Positions 36,801 through 45,556 of a stretch of 64,000 nt of DNA are shown piece after piece. The DNA comes from Ochromonas danica (lineage: Eukaryota; Sar; Chrysophyceae; Chromulinales; Chromulinaceae), in assembly GCA_015146655.1 (NCBI GenBank), contig VKHL01000040.1:143591-207590 (forward strand). The letters are read 5' to 3'. The position numbers and the translations under genes were made by a program. The notes below the pieces were generated by a model, which did not search any database, had not been told where the DNA came from, and saw only the letters and a program-made list of their open reading frames with translations. Each line of letters opens with the position of its first letter. Positions within the stretch are counted from its first letter, which is position 1.

Positions 36801-36831
36801 TGTTCGCCTCTTAGCCTACGTTAGCATCTAA
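30893..36831 (+). CDS. CFAP74: CFAP74-like axonemal central-pair protein
   Basis: Likely a component of the C1d projection of the ciliary central pair, as for CFAP74/FAP74 in other eukaryotes. Four exons, 30893-31177, 31243-31424, 31489-35510 and 35582-36831, join in one frame of 1912 residues; introns are 64-71 nt. The first 450 or so residues are Ala/Glu/Arg-rich coiled coil, with an NPYVEFRKQ motif like the NPYE-FR of animal CFAP74. From about residue 580 come several Ig-like ASH/MSP-type domains; the first reads EIIFQDFTVGQSYRESALLT, then FSPPGRLSAGMTCSLGIVF, closely like the animal protein. An acidic EG repeat encoded at 33234-33287 and a Gly/Pro/Lys-rich linker near 36230-36480 are low-complexity inserts. 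Family assignment rests on remembered similarity over the first Ig-like module. Confidence 0.85.
33234..33287 (+). repeat. (GAGGGA)n coding microsatellite
   Basis: About nine GAGGGA-type units inside CFAP74, encoding alternating Glu and Gly. Being a 6-nt unit, changes in copy number keep the frame. Confidence 0.92.
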
Positions 36832-37116
36832 CCCATCAACTACTGTATTCCTTTCTGATTGTAAGATACCAACTCATGCCATTTGATTTGATTTGATGAG
36901 TAAGCTTCACACACTTTATCACACATGATAAACAACCATAGAAATACTGACATCCAAGTAGAACCAACTACCGTGCATCTAAGACTTGTATGTATGCATC
37001 CAAACGAAGCAATGTTCGCATGTTGTAATGGCAAGAAAGTCCTAAACACGATACCAGGATGGTAAAATCAATAGAAACACCTTCATAGCAGACACAGCTA
37101 GGCAGGACAATAACAT
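36832..37116. other. Short gap between convergent CFAP74 and globin genes
   Basis: 3' flanks of two convergent genes; includes a short repeated TTTGATTTGATTTGATGA stretch near 36880-36900. No gene seen. Confidence 0.4.
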
Positions 37117-37965
37117 TCAAGGCAACAACTTCATAGGCTGGATAGATGATGTACTCAGACGTCTCTCAGTGAGATTGTCGAGAAGATCGGGATGGGCCAA
37201 CTCGAATGTGATGACCTCAGGCAACATAACGTCCAGCATCATGGAGTAGATCTTCGTCCACCCTGAAACCATCCCAGACCACATTAACAGCACAGCTGGG
37301 ATAGTATATTGAGAGCTATCTAGTCACTTACCCATACGAGCCGCTGGCGTGAAGGCTTCCTCGCCCACGACTTTCTCCAACGCCCACAGAAACGCTTCAC
37401 CAAGAATGCCATCTAAACACACCACCACGACCACGAGGTCACTAGATAGAGTCGAAGCATGATAAGATAAGAGAAGATAAGGTAGGTGTCTCTAACATTC
37501 ATAAGCTTTGACGCCAATCTTGTTGTGCACCTGGGCGAGGTAGAGAAGCGTCTGCTTCAGCTTCTCCTCGTCGGCCAACTGGTGCAGACACAACGAGATG
37601 TACTGGATGAGATAGCCGCCCTGCTTGTTAATAGGGCGTAAGAAGAGCTGTCTGCACTGCGGATGGATGAGGAAGAGTCGGTCGTAGAAGACGATGGGGA
37701 AGTAGTCTGGGCAGATGCGCCATTCCAGTGCGGGATTTGCTTCTCGCAGGTGATCGAAATGCTGGCACTTGTTGCTGGTTATCATCCTCCAAACAGTCAG
37801 CGCAGCTTCTATCTCATCGGCGGTTATCTTTGCGCTGGTGTAGTAGATGGGCAAGACGAATCGTTTGATGTCTTTCACTTCTCCGTGGCCAAGGCTGGCA
37901 GCAGTTTTTGGAATGTTCTGCTGTTCGTGGAAGTTTCTGGGGCTTCTTGAGGCACTTCCACCCAT
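37117..37965 (-). CDS. Protist globin, potentially N-myristoylated
   Basis: Haem protein expected to bind O2 or NO. Three exons on the minus strand, 37965-37497, 37412-37332 and 37262-37117, joined in frame, give 231 residues; introns are 84 nt (with a weak GTTAGA donor) and 69 nt. The globin fold is seen from about residue 45: FYDRLFLIHPQCRQLF, then NKQGGYLIQYIS with Gln at the distal E7-like position, YLAQVHNKIGVK with the proximal His (F8), and after the first splice YGILGEAFLWALE and GWTKIYSMMLDVML for helices G-H. This resembles the single-domain relatives of flavohaemoglobins and neuroglobin-like protist globins. No FAD/NAD reductase domain follows. The N-terminus MGGSAS fits an N-myristoylation signal (Gly2, Ser at position 6 not strict), which suggests membrane attachment. 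It converges with CFAP74. Confidence 0.86.
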
Positions 37966-38650
37966 TCTATTCTCTCTTTTACTGGCTCGCAGTGGCCCGC
38001 CAAGACCGAACGAACCTCACAGACGATGAGGACAAGGAGAAGGCACCCGATAGAGGCAGGCCACGCCTCTCTCCCTTGCAGTAGCGCAACTCTCCTCTCT
38101 CGCGTTGAAAAGTCCACTTTCTCGAGAAAATAGTCCAAATCAGCTCCTCACTTCACTTCATTACATTGACTTAACTCAACTTGGTTCCTTTGAGCTCCAA
38201 GACAAGGTACAGTATCATGTTATCTTATTCATATAACTCATAAATAGCTCTTACAATTAGCTCGTAAGAAAGATAACTCTACCAGAGAATCAACAATTCT
38301 TGGGACTTCGTTTTCCAGATTCAACAGAAATCTAAACTCTTCTTCGTACAGAGGAAATTTTATACTTTCATAAATGATTAACTCTTCAACAATAGCAATC
38401 AATGCATGCTTACAACAGAAAGATGGTGAAAGAGACGCAGTCTACTGCTGTAGTTGCAGTTGTAGTCTGAAATCCAAAATCTGTCTGTCTGTCAAGCAAA
38501 TGTGGAGTTAAATCTCCAGTTTTGTGAGTTGCATGAGTGGTATTGTGACAGCAAAGTCTCCCCGCGGCTGACCTGGTGCTGTGATGGCAACAAACAACAA
38601 CAATCACAAGCAATCTCAGCCTCCTCAACCTTCTCCTGCCATTGCATATC
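37966..38650. promoter_or_regulatory. Divergent promoter region between globin and plastid-protein genes
   Basis: About 685 nt containing two oppositely directed promoters. A near match to the recurrent motif (GACTTAACT) lies at about 38168. AT-rich from 38210 to 38400; no gene seen. Confidence 0.45.
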
Positions 38651-39106
38651 ATGTCTTCTCTGCTTCTTGTCTTCTTCTTCTTGACCTTGACGGCCTCTGT
38701 CCACTCTTTCAAGCTGTTGCCAGGCTTCAAAGCTTCTTCACTTCTCAAAGTGAGCAATCTGCAGCAAAGTTCAACAATGGGCAAGGCACTCGTTGCTACC
38801 ACTCTGCTGACTCCTTCTATAGCCCTGGCAGATGATACACAAAACATGGTCATCTTCCCTCTCGTCATCGCAGCACTCACTATGGTGCCCTACTTCATCT
38901 ACCAGCAGTGAGTACCACCCCTTCCCCTCCCCTTGTCTGTTCTGAGACCTAATGACCATTCTGTTAAACCGCGACCAATTAGAGCACTCAAACCAAAGCC
39001 TCGCAAGGTGAAGCAGATCGAACTGGACGAGTATCTTCGCCCCATAGAGGACAGCGCTACCAGCAAAGGCCGAGAGTCCGAGGCACGCGCTGCAAAGCGC
39101 AAGTGA
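38651..39106 (+). CDS. Small plastid-targeted thylakoid membrane protein, identity unknown
   Basis: Two exons, 38651-38907 and 38983-39106 (75-nt intron, phase 2), encode 126 residues. The N-terminus is a signal peptide (MSSLLLVFFFLTLTASVHS) with Phe at the predicted +1, the complex-plastid entry signal. A Ser-rich transit-like stretch follows, then a second hydrophobic segment ending TPSIALA|DD, which looks like a thylakoid-lumen cleavage site. The mature part would be about 65 residues with one membrane helix (MVIFPLVIAALTMVPYFIYQQ) and a basic tail KPKPRKVK followed by an acidic EYLRPIED. Size and layout resemble nuclear-encoded single-helix photosystem subunits, but I do not recognise the family. 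A role in photosynthetic membranes is inference from the targeting layers. Confidence 0.75.
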
Positions 39107-39285
39107 ACCCACTGAACCACCTCCTTAACTTTGTTTGTGAATATGTGACTCCGGTCTTAGTAAGTGATCGTATGGTAAGATAAGCTACCATTAGGGACAG
39201 CAAATAGTATCGCCCTGATTAGAGATGGTAAAATGAACTATATACAATTAAGCAATTCCTCTAAACAATAGCACAGCTACTGTAC

Positions 39286-40095
39286 CTACGATAATGCTTG
39301 CAGCACAGCTAGCTTGGCTGCAAGTTGCAAGTTGAGCTGGACTAATTGAATGATCTCCCGCGCTGCTGACGAGACCTCCTCACTGTAATCTCCAACTCGC
39401 AGAATGCCATCAACCTGGTCCTGTTCTTGGCCAAGAAATCTTTCCACTCGCCCTTGAAGCACCTGCCTCAGGTTGTGGCCATTGGGCAATCTCTTGTCTG
39501 CATCCTACAGTTAGCACAAGCACACGTCAGTTAGCACAAGAGATGAGTAGTTAAAGCGACAATTCGTACCTGCGACACAGATCGAGTGATGTGCTCGATC
39601 TCTGACTGCATGGACAGCAGAGCAGCGGATTGCTTTCGCTCTCCATAGGCTGCCTGCGCCTCCATCACCCACCTCCCGCAGCGCTCCACACAGCATTCGA
39701 TGGGCGAATTGCCGTGACTGGACCTTCTCTTAGACGGGAAGTCAGACAACTTCCGCAGTATCTCTTTCTCCACTGCCTGGTGGTGCACAGCGCGCAGCTG
39801 CTCTGCCAGCACTTCCTTCTCTTTGCTCACAGAGACCTCGTGTGAGGCCAGCAGCGCAGCTCTCTGTGCCTCCATCTTTTTGTCGTGCTCCAGCATCGCT
39901 GTGGACAATCGTGACATAAGGTTGAGAGCGAAGCAGGTCAATGCAGAGGGGATGGGTAGAGGGACAGTCACCTCTTCCTCGGAAGAGCATTATTCGATTA
40001 ATAACCTCTTCTTTCACTCTGTTATCATCAATAGTGCCTAAATAGCTATAGCTTTGTAGAATAGATTCAGGGGTTAGTTCTTCCATGCTTCTCAT
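39286..40095 (-). CDS. Coiled-coil protein of unknown function
   Basis: Three exons on the minus strand, 40095-39972, 39898-39570 and 39504-39286, with introns of 73 and 65 nt, give 223 residues in one frame. The protein is mainly helical and charged: an Ala/Glu/Arg-rich coiled coil at about residues 43-95 (AMLEHDKKMEAQRAALLASH and onward), a short Ser-rich link, then a second amphipathic part ending in a Leu/Ala-rich heptad (LVQLNLQLAAKLAVLQAL). There is no signal peptide or membrane helix. I recognise no family. Coherent splicing and an uninterrupted frame are the evidence that the gene is real. TTAACTTAA lies about 105 nt upstream of the start. Confidence 0.7.
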
Positions 40096-40818
40096 TCAAT
40101 TCTTCCTCATCATCTCAAAAACAAACGTTTTGATTTGTCCAAAGCGCCAAATCAAGGGAAATCCACTGCAAAGCAATAATTGTCGATGATGCCTGCTAAC
40201 CTTAACTTAACGTGTTTGTGGCCACGAATGCCATCAAACTCAACAATCCTTCAAGTCATTAGTCATTCCTGTTATCCCACATCCTGTGGGATGAGTTGAA
40301 AGACAATGACGAGAAGACCTGTCTTTGATCTTTGCTCTGTGATGGAGTCACTATTTGTGATGGTCTAGTTGGCTTCAAGATTGGAAAAGGAAAAATAGAT
40401 TCTCCCACAATGCCTCCCTGCCAAGTGGACTCATTGCCAAAGCACATTGATCTATTCGCTGTATGCGCATAGACCAGTGTGCTTTGGCATTGAATGTCTG
40501 CTTGACGGTGTGAGCGGAGGATAAGCGACGGGAAGAGATGATTGCGTTGCGAATACTCATAGTGACGATCTGATGGAGGAACTGTGGGCATGGAACAGGG
40601 AAGGGACCCTTTGCCATGAAAAAGTTGGGATGTTAGTTAGTATAGTATGATGTCATGGTATGGATAGTGTGATGACTGAGAAACGCCATTCTTATTAGTT
40701 AGTAGGCTCTTGGTAGATAGTAGTTTGTACTGTTGGTGTTTGGTTGCTGTGATGTGGTGATTGGTACTGTATGTAGCCTGCTGGGTGTGACAGTACCTTG
40801 TACTGTATATTCATGCTG
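40096..40818. other. Intergenic region upstream of hairpin cluster
   Basis: No supported gene. TTAACTTAA occurs at about 40203-40211. The stretch 40620-40810 is rich in short repeats of TAGTA, TGTACTGT and GTGATG type. Confidence 0.45.
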
Positions 40819-40867
40819 CAAAGGTCATGTGAATGTGGTGACCCTCACCACTTCTACATGACCTTTG
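40819..40867. repeat. Large hairpin, 12-bp perfect outer arms
   Basis: Arms CAAAGGTCATGT and ACATGACCTTTG enclose a near-complementary inner part (GTGGTGA...TCACCAC) around a 3-nt centre, so almost the whole 49 nt can fold on itself. It has no tRNA-like or other recognised RNA fold and lies 14 nt from a second, larger hairpin. Confidence 0.85.
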
Positions 40868-40880
40868 TAGCGGCGATAAT

Positions 40881-40967
40881 ACAGTCCATTCGATTATCAC
40901 ACAATAGAAGCTTCACTACCTCTATAGAGGTAGTAAAACTTCTATTGTAAATCGTCGACTGGACTGT
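40881..40967. repeat. Long nested palindrome with perfect 20-nt centre
   Basis: Outer arms ACAGTCCA/TGGACTGT, middle arms ACAATAGAAG/CTTCTATTGT and a perfect 20-nt palindromic core at 40915-40934 (ACTACCTC TATA GAGGTAGT). The whole 87 nt folds as one hairpin with small bulges. With the neighbouring hairpin this suggests a fold-back or MITE-type element; no target duplication was identified. Confidence 0.85.
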
Positions 40968-41557
40968 AAATAGGAAGAAGAATAAGGTAAAGGATAGTAA
41001 TAATAGACTATGCTTGACTATGAATGTCGTCCTGACCGATGAAATCATAGCGAGAGAGATGGCTAAGAGAAAGCCTCGTGTCTCGTGTGATGAGAAAGGA
41101 AGTCTTATCATCATCATCCTCTCCTGATCCTCATTCCTCCACCTCCCCAGCCGCTATGGGAGAGTTGGAAGAGCGAAGTGTGGCTCCAGTTCAAGAGACT
41201 GTTCCTTCTTATTGATAGCTACGACTGCAAAGAATGCAGATGATGAGAGTGGTGATGATGTGCTTTGGATGTCTCGAATGTTATTTCATGTATTATCATC
41301 TTCTTTAGGAAGTCAAAGAGGGAAAGAGACTAAGAAATAGATTTCAGGATATTATTTTTCAGATCAGACGGTACTCAATCAGCATAAAATATTATCAATT
41401 GGGATATCAGCACCACCAGAGGTGTCACCAAAAAAGATCCAACCAATCTGCTAAACTACAACACAACCACCATCTCTCCTCTCTCTCTCTCCTCCCCACA
41501 CTACCTACGCAGATCACATAGTGTTCCTTGATTAGTAAGTATTGGTGAGAAGCTAAG
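40968..41557. other. Upstream flank of F-box-like pseudogene
   Basis: No gene seen; CT-rich tract at about 41475-41505. The 30 nt before the start codon resemble those before the related gene at 47199 (minus), so the promoter was copied with the gene. Confidence 0.45.
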
Positions 41558-42224
41558 ATGAGTGTTATCTGGCAATTACCTGACGATATTCTTCACAGTG
41601 TTTATTCAGAGTGGTTGGGATGGGAAGATCTATCCCACCTGGATATTGCCTGTGTGGGGCAGTCAACTCGAAAAGAGTGGTTGACTTCTTTAGGAGGCGT
41701 TAGGATGAGCAGAAGGCCTGGAGATATTTCTGATGACATATTCTATGTTTGGCTGGGTAATCGTCGAGTGTTTTGTCTGGAATGGTTTCCTGTGCGACTG
41801 GGTCATGGTTTACAGTATCTTGTGGAAGAAGAAGGGTTAGACTTCTTGGAGACCTATTGTCCTGCTATTCACTCGATTGAGATCTCACCGGGAAGGATGA
41901 TGAATACTCATGATCATCATCATGGTACTATTAAGGTATCTGAATTGAAGCACCATCTCACTGTGTTCTTAAGTCATTGTCATGTTCTGAGAGAATTGAC
42001 AGTAGTTCTAAACGATTACAAGAAAGCTTTCAGATCAGTGTTACGAGTGCTGCTGGGTGAGACATTGAGAGAAAACATTCTCACTAAGATCAATATGAAG
42101 GGCAATCGTATCGTAAGACGACTGCTATGATAGCTAACCTGCTCAGAAAGCATGCTTTGAGTTTACAAGAACTCCATCTGAGTATAAGAGAAGGAGTGGA
42201 TGTGATCATATCAATAGTAATGTA
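41558..42224 (+). pseudogene. Truncated F-box-like/LRR family copy with frameshift
   Basis: Opens with MSVIWQLPDDILHSVYSEWL, almost identical to the start of the fuller family member at 45557-47199, and runs 190 codons to a TGA at 42130. Similarity to the relative continues past this point in the -1 frame (TAMIANLLRKHALSLQELHL, matching LSTLLVKHASSLRDLDVN in the relative), so a small deletion or insertion near 42110-42118 broke the frame. The shifted frame ends at a TAA at 42222-42224, and family sequence is lost 28 nt before the 5S rRNA gene. A functional protein would lack most LRRs, so I call it a pseudogene. Expression of the 190-residue N-terminal piece cannot be excluded. Confidence 0.75.
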
Positions 42225-42252
42225 AACAAAACTAAACGATAACAAAACAAAA

Positions 42253-42370
42253 ACGATCGTCACGAGGGCTTCGCACGTGGTCACCCACCGTACTACTGGC
42301 CTCGCCTGAGCACGCTTAACTTCCTAGATCTGACGGGTTAGGGTGCAGTAGTGCTAGTATGAACGATCAT
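42253..42370 (-). rRNA. 5S ribosomal RNA gene
   Basis: Reading the minus strand, 118 nt match eukaryotic 5S rRNA from end to end: the 5' TCATACTAGCACTACTGCACCC block, the internal control region AAGTTAAGCGTGCTC with GGCGAGGCCAGTAGTA, GGTGGGTGACCAC and the 3' CCTCGTG. The termini ATGATCGT and ACGATCGT pair as an 8-bp helix I with one G-U wobble. A TTTT run, the RNA polymerase III stop, follows immediately. Several normally paired or conserved bases differ from the usual consensus (CTAACCC, CTAGG, CACGTGCGAAGCC), so it may be a divergent or decaying copy. It stands alone, not in a tandem array. Confidence 0.82.
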
Positions 42371-43921
42371 GTCTGTTCCTCTCACCACCTCACTATACAA
42401 ACTGTACTACCACAACCGCTTTCTCCTTTGGCTTCATGAAGAAGATGAGAACTTACTCAAATGAGCCATGAAAATATTCCACACTATTATTATTACTGGG
42501 ATGTGCTGGTCATGGATCACTCTCTGACTCCTAGAGAAAGGTTTGTATTTCTCTTCAACAATGCTGACGCTCTTCTGGCTGGGCTAGTCCTCACAGAGGG
42601 TCAGAGGGTAGCGATGAAGAGTGAGTGAGGAGGACAGTATTATTAGAGAGAGAGTGAGAGACTCTCCTAGACAGATTGAAGATCTGGAGGTGAAGGATGA
42701 TGTCTGGTGCTGCACTCTGTCAGTGCTCGTCTTCTCCCTTCCCGCCATGTCGCAGCAGCCTCCTCTGGGAAGCGACGGCTTTGGCTTGTAGACTACTTCG
42801 TTTACCACGTGATGATTGATTAGTGATGGTGCAAGTAGCCGCGCAGTCGCCCACTGGTCGGCCCATCCAGTCTCTGGTCAGTCCTTCGACTGAGTCGAGA
42901 GGAGGAAGAGCTGATGACGTGATGCCTTTCGAATGAGTCCGTCAACTGAAGAGATAAAGACCTCGACAGCAGTGTTTCTGGCCTGGCCTATGCAGTTTCC
43001 TTCTCATTCTGATGCACAGTATGTATACCCTTCCATTCCGTGGCTGCTGCTATCACAATCTACCACTACGTATACTGCAGCAGGGATGTAGGGAAGTGAA
43101 TACCAACGATGTCGCCTCATCTCATCTCATCTCATCTCATCTCATCTCATCTCATCTCATCGCCTCCTCAGTCGCCATGGGGTCTTCTTTGCCGCTCAGC
43201 AGTCACTCAGCTAGGGTCGTTCGAGAGCCTTTCGAGATGATAGCGACGAGACCAACAAGCTGCTTCTTCATACCTTTTCCTCCTCTATGAACTAACATTC
43301 TCTCTATGAAGAGGCAGAAGAGCTGCGAGGAGGTGAGTGTGCGCCATAGCCATTGTGAGTATCTCTTCCATTTCCTCTGTGTGACACCAACAACTCATCC
43401 TGTCATTATGTTACAGAGCATACTATCATTGCAGTAGTCGCTCTTCTATCTCCATGGCTTGTTCTAATCCGCTACGACCTCATCGCCCATGGAGAGGCAG
43501 GAGGCTGCGATGCTCCCACAGAAGAAATGAAGCAAGGATTCTTTGGCCAAATGCTCGTCGCGCTTCTTGACCTTAGCGATCTCATAGATTCGCTTCACAT
43601 GGATCTTGCCCGCGATATCATGGCCAGGTCTACTCATCAGTCGTTACCTCGGATGAGACAAGCGAGAACAATGGAATGTATGCGGAATTTTCATCTATGT
43701 ATCTATGCGGAATGTATCTCTCTCACCTTACTCTCTTGCAATGTCCTGCTGGTCGAAAATGGGAGAATCGAATCAAATGAGTTGGCGAAATCAAACACAA
43801 TGAAGTGCAGATTGTTGGTAGCAATCAATCATCATATCACTCCATCAAGAGATGAGACAGGAAAGACAGTCTGCTGGGAATAAATAACATTGAGACCAGT
43901 AATGCAGTATTGAACAGAGAA
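42371..43921. other. Accessory intergenic region with CTCAT microsatellite
   Basis: No supported gene. It contains short unsupported frames, a CTCAT repeat at 43116-43160 and nothing else recognised. Some of it may be eroded F-box family DNA. Confidence 0.4.
43116..43160. repeat. (CTCAT)9 microsatellite
   Basis: Nine perfect CTCAT units in non-coding sequence. Confidence 0.95.
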
Positions 43922-44195
43922 TCATCTCTCTCTTCCAGAAATTGTAGAGCGGAGCAAGAATAAGAAGACAATGAAGCAAAAGCAAAGCACAGCTTTCCAT
44001 GCTTCAACCTCTAAGGTCTCTAATAACACCATCCCGCCACTACTACCTGATAATGATGATAGATAAAGTAACAACCAGGATTCCAGTGGCTGAAAGACAT
44101 CTTTACCACCAAGAGAAATATCCAATACCTTGAGATGAATCTCACTCTCAATGAGGGTGAGCGTACATATTAGTGACGATTGCTTGGTTTCGATA
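43922..44195 (-). pseudogene. Inverted LRR fragment of the F-box-like family
   Basis: On the minus strand the frame reads LIESEIHLKVLDISLGG and later WLLLYLSSLSGSSGGMVLLE, which align with SLIMNDIHLRVLRVSIVG and SLISYLSSAGDLLESLKVN in the fuller member at 45557-47199. The frame then drifts into unrelated hydrophobic sequence before stopping at 43922. There is no start region or F-box. It abuts a plus-strand piece of the next part of the same gene (44195-44350), so an inversion split one copy. Confidence 0.65.
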
Positions 44196-44350
44196 GGGAA
44201 ATTATGTCCGAAGTTGACGAGACTTGTAGTACAGCATGCTTATACATATTAAAATGATAAGATCTTTAGCCTCCTGTGTGAACAATGTCCTAATCTGGTG
44301 CATTTTTATCTTGATGGTGAGATCTTTATGAGGGATAAACGGTAAGATGA
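44195..44350 (+). pseudogene. LRR fragment of the F-box-like family with in-frame stop
   Basis: The plus strand reads KLCPKLTRLVVQ, then a TAA, then in the same frame KIFSLLCEQCPNLVHFYLDG. These align with SCPKLTRLEIDD and RNLRLLYEQCPHLQDVFI, consecutive parts of the relative at 45557-47199. The internal stop and short length mark it as dead. It lies head to head with the minus-strand fragment at 43922-44195. Confidence 0.65.
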
Positions 44351-44890
44351 CTATTGCCAAGTGATCATCTCTCATCAAGATGGTTAGATCATAGCTTAGA
44401 AGAACTGTCATGGTCTTAGCTCATCTCTTCAGAACGTATACCGTGCAAATTGTGGTGCTTCTTATAAGAGGTCCATCTAGTGTGTACAGTAAGTGCTAGT
44501 CATAATGTGGTACTGTATATTGTATCTGCCATTTGTATGAGAAGTAGTAAGAAGGAGAGCTTCCAATCTCTCTTTGTCTATCTATTGTCCTGTTACTCGT
44601 TCTATTGGGCAACCATATCTACAGTATCATATCTATTATCACCCAAGAGAGGAACTATCTATTATCCCACTGTCTTCTTACAGTAAGTCATTGCTATGGT
44701 CTGTGAGAAGCCACGGTAGATGTACAGAATGTACTCGAACATTCATGCAAGGTTTAGCTTCATGTGGGTGTGATGAAGAAGGGATGGATGTGATCGTATC
44801 GACCCTCATAGAGAAGGAAGGATTTGAACAGTATGTTGAAGGAATACGAGAGGAGAGGACGGGAGGGGAGAGGAGGAGTTCCTAGTTGCT
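44351..44890. other. Unassigned stretch in the F-box pseudogene cluster
   Basis: No gene recognised. A plus-strand open frame ends at 44885 in a Glu/Arg/Gly-rich tail, but I see no homology, so it is not called. Confidence 0.35.
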
Positions 44891-45232
44891 AGGAAATTAA
44901 CCTCTCTTGCAATATTGACCATATGATGGCCTCAACAATTACTGCAAAGGGATGTCTTACCGCATTGGTCATCTCTTGGACACAATATCAACATCATGCC
45001 CATATTCCTTAATTGTCGGATAAAGAGTATGATCATGCTATAAGTCGTATCTTTGAGAAAGCTGATCTAGAAAGTGATAACGTCGCGGTGAGTGAGTATC
45101 CTACTAATCTCATGGGGGCACATGGCGAATTAGCGCCAGAGATTGCACGCAATTGCTGAAGTCGAAACTTCGGAATATCTTCGTGAGAATAGAGATTTCT
45201 TATCTAAGCTTTATCTTCCTGGAGCTCATTAG
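44891..45232 (+). pseudogene. Decayed two-exon reading frame, family unknown
   Basis: A frame open from about 44894 reads through HMMASTITAKGCLTALVISW, hits one TAA at 45010-45012, and continues as LSDKEYDHAISRIFEKADLE to 45087. A 46-nt GT-AG intron (45088-45133) with a TACTAAT branch-point-like site keeps the phase into RQRLHAIAEVETSEYLRENR and a stop at 45232. The good intron and protein-like composition argue for a former gene; the stop and missing start argue that it is dead or mis-modelled. I do not recognise the product. Confidence 0.35.
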
Positions 45233-45556
45233 TAGTAATGGTGATGATAATGTTGTTGATGATGATTCATCTTGATGGTGGTAATTTGATTAGTCTAAGA
45301 TAATTCATGTTATTCTATGGTAGATTAAATGACACGTTCGTTACACGACTCTATTGACCTGACACAACTCTTTCCCCTCTCGCAGCTGCCATCCTCACAT
45401 CAGCGGAGAGAGATGACAATACTTGTTTTCTCCGAGAGTGATGATGAGGGAGGTATGGATGATGAATAAAGAAGCTATTCCACTTCCTCTTATCATCATG
45501 TTGATTATTATTGCAAACACAACATCTAAACATATGAAGGTAGTGGGCTGAAGTCA
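45233..45556. other. Gap with no feature seen
   Basis: 3' flank of the F-box-like gene; contains ATG/ATGATG-rich low-complexity sequence near 45236-45290 and nothing else recognised. Confidence 0.4.

Noticed and set aside
40259-40617. Overlapping minus-strand frames of 80-110 codons
   Set aside because: No homology or coding-like composition; likely chance frames.
42113-42146. A 34-nt GT-AG segment that could be an intron in the truncated F-box copy
   Set aside because: Removing it gives a frame unlike the relative, whereas a simple frameshift restores the family sequence.
43527-43883. A 118-codon plus-strand frame
   Set aside because: No homology, no supporting splice pattern, composition like the surrounding non-coding DNA.
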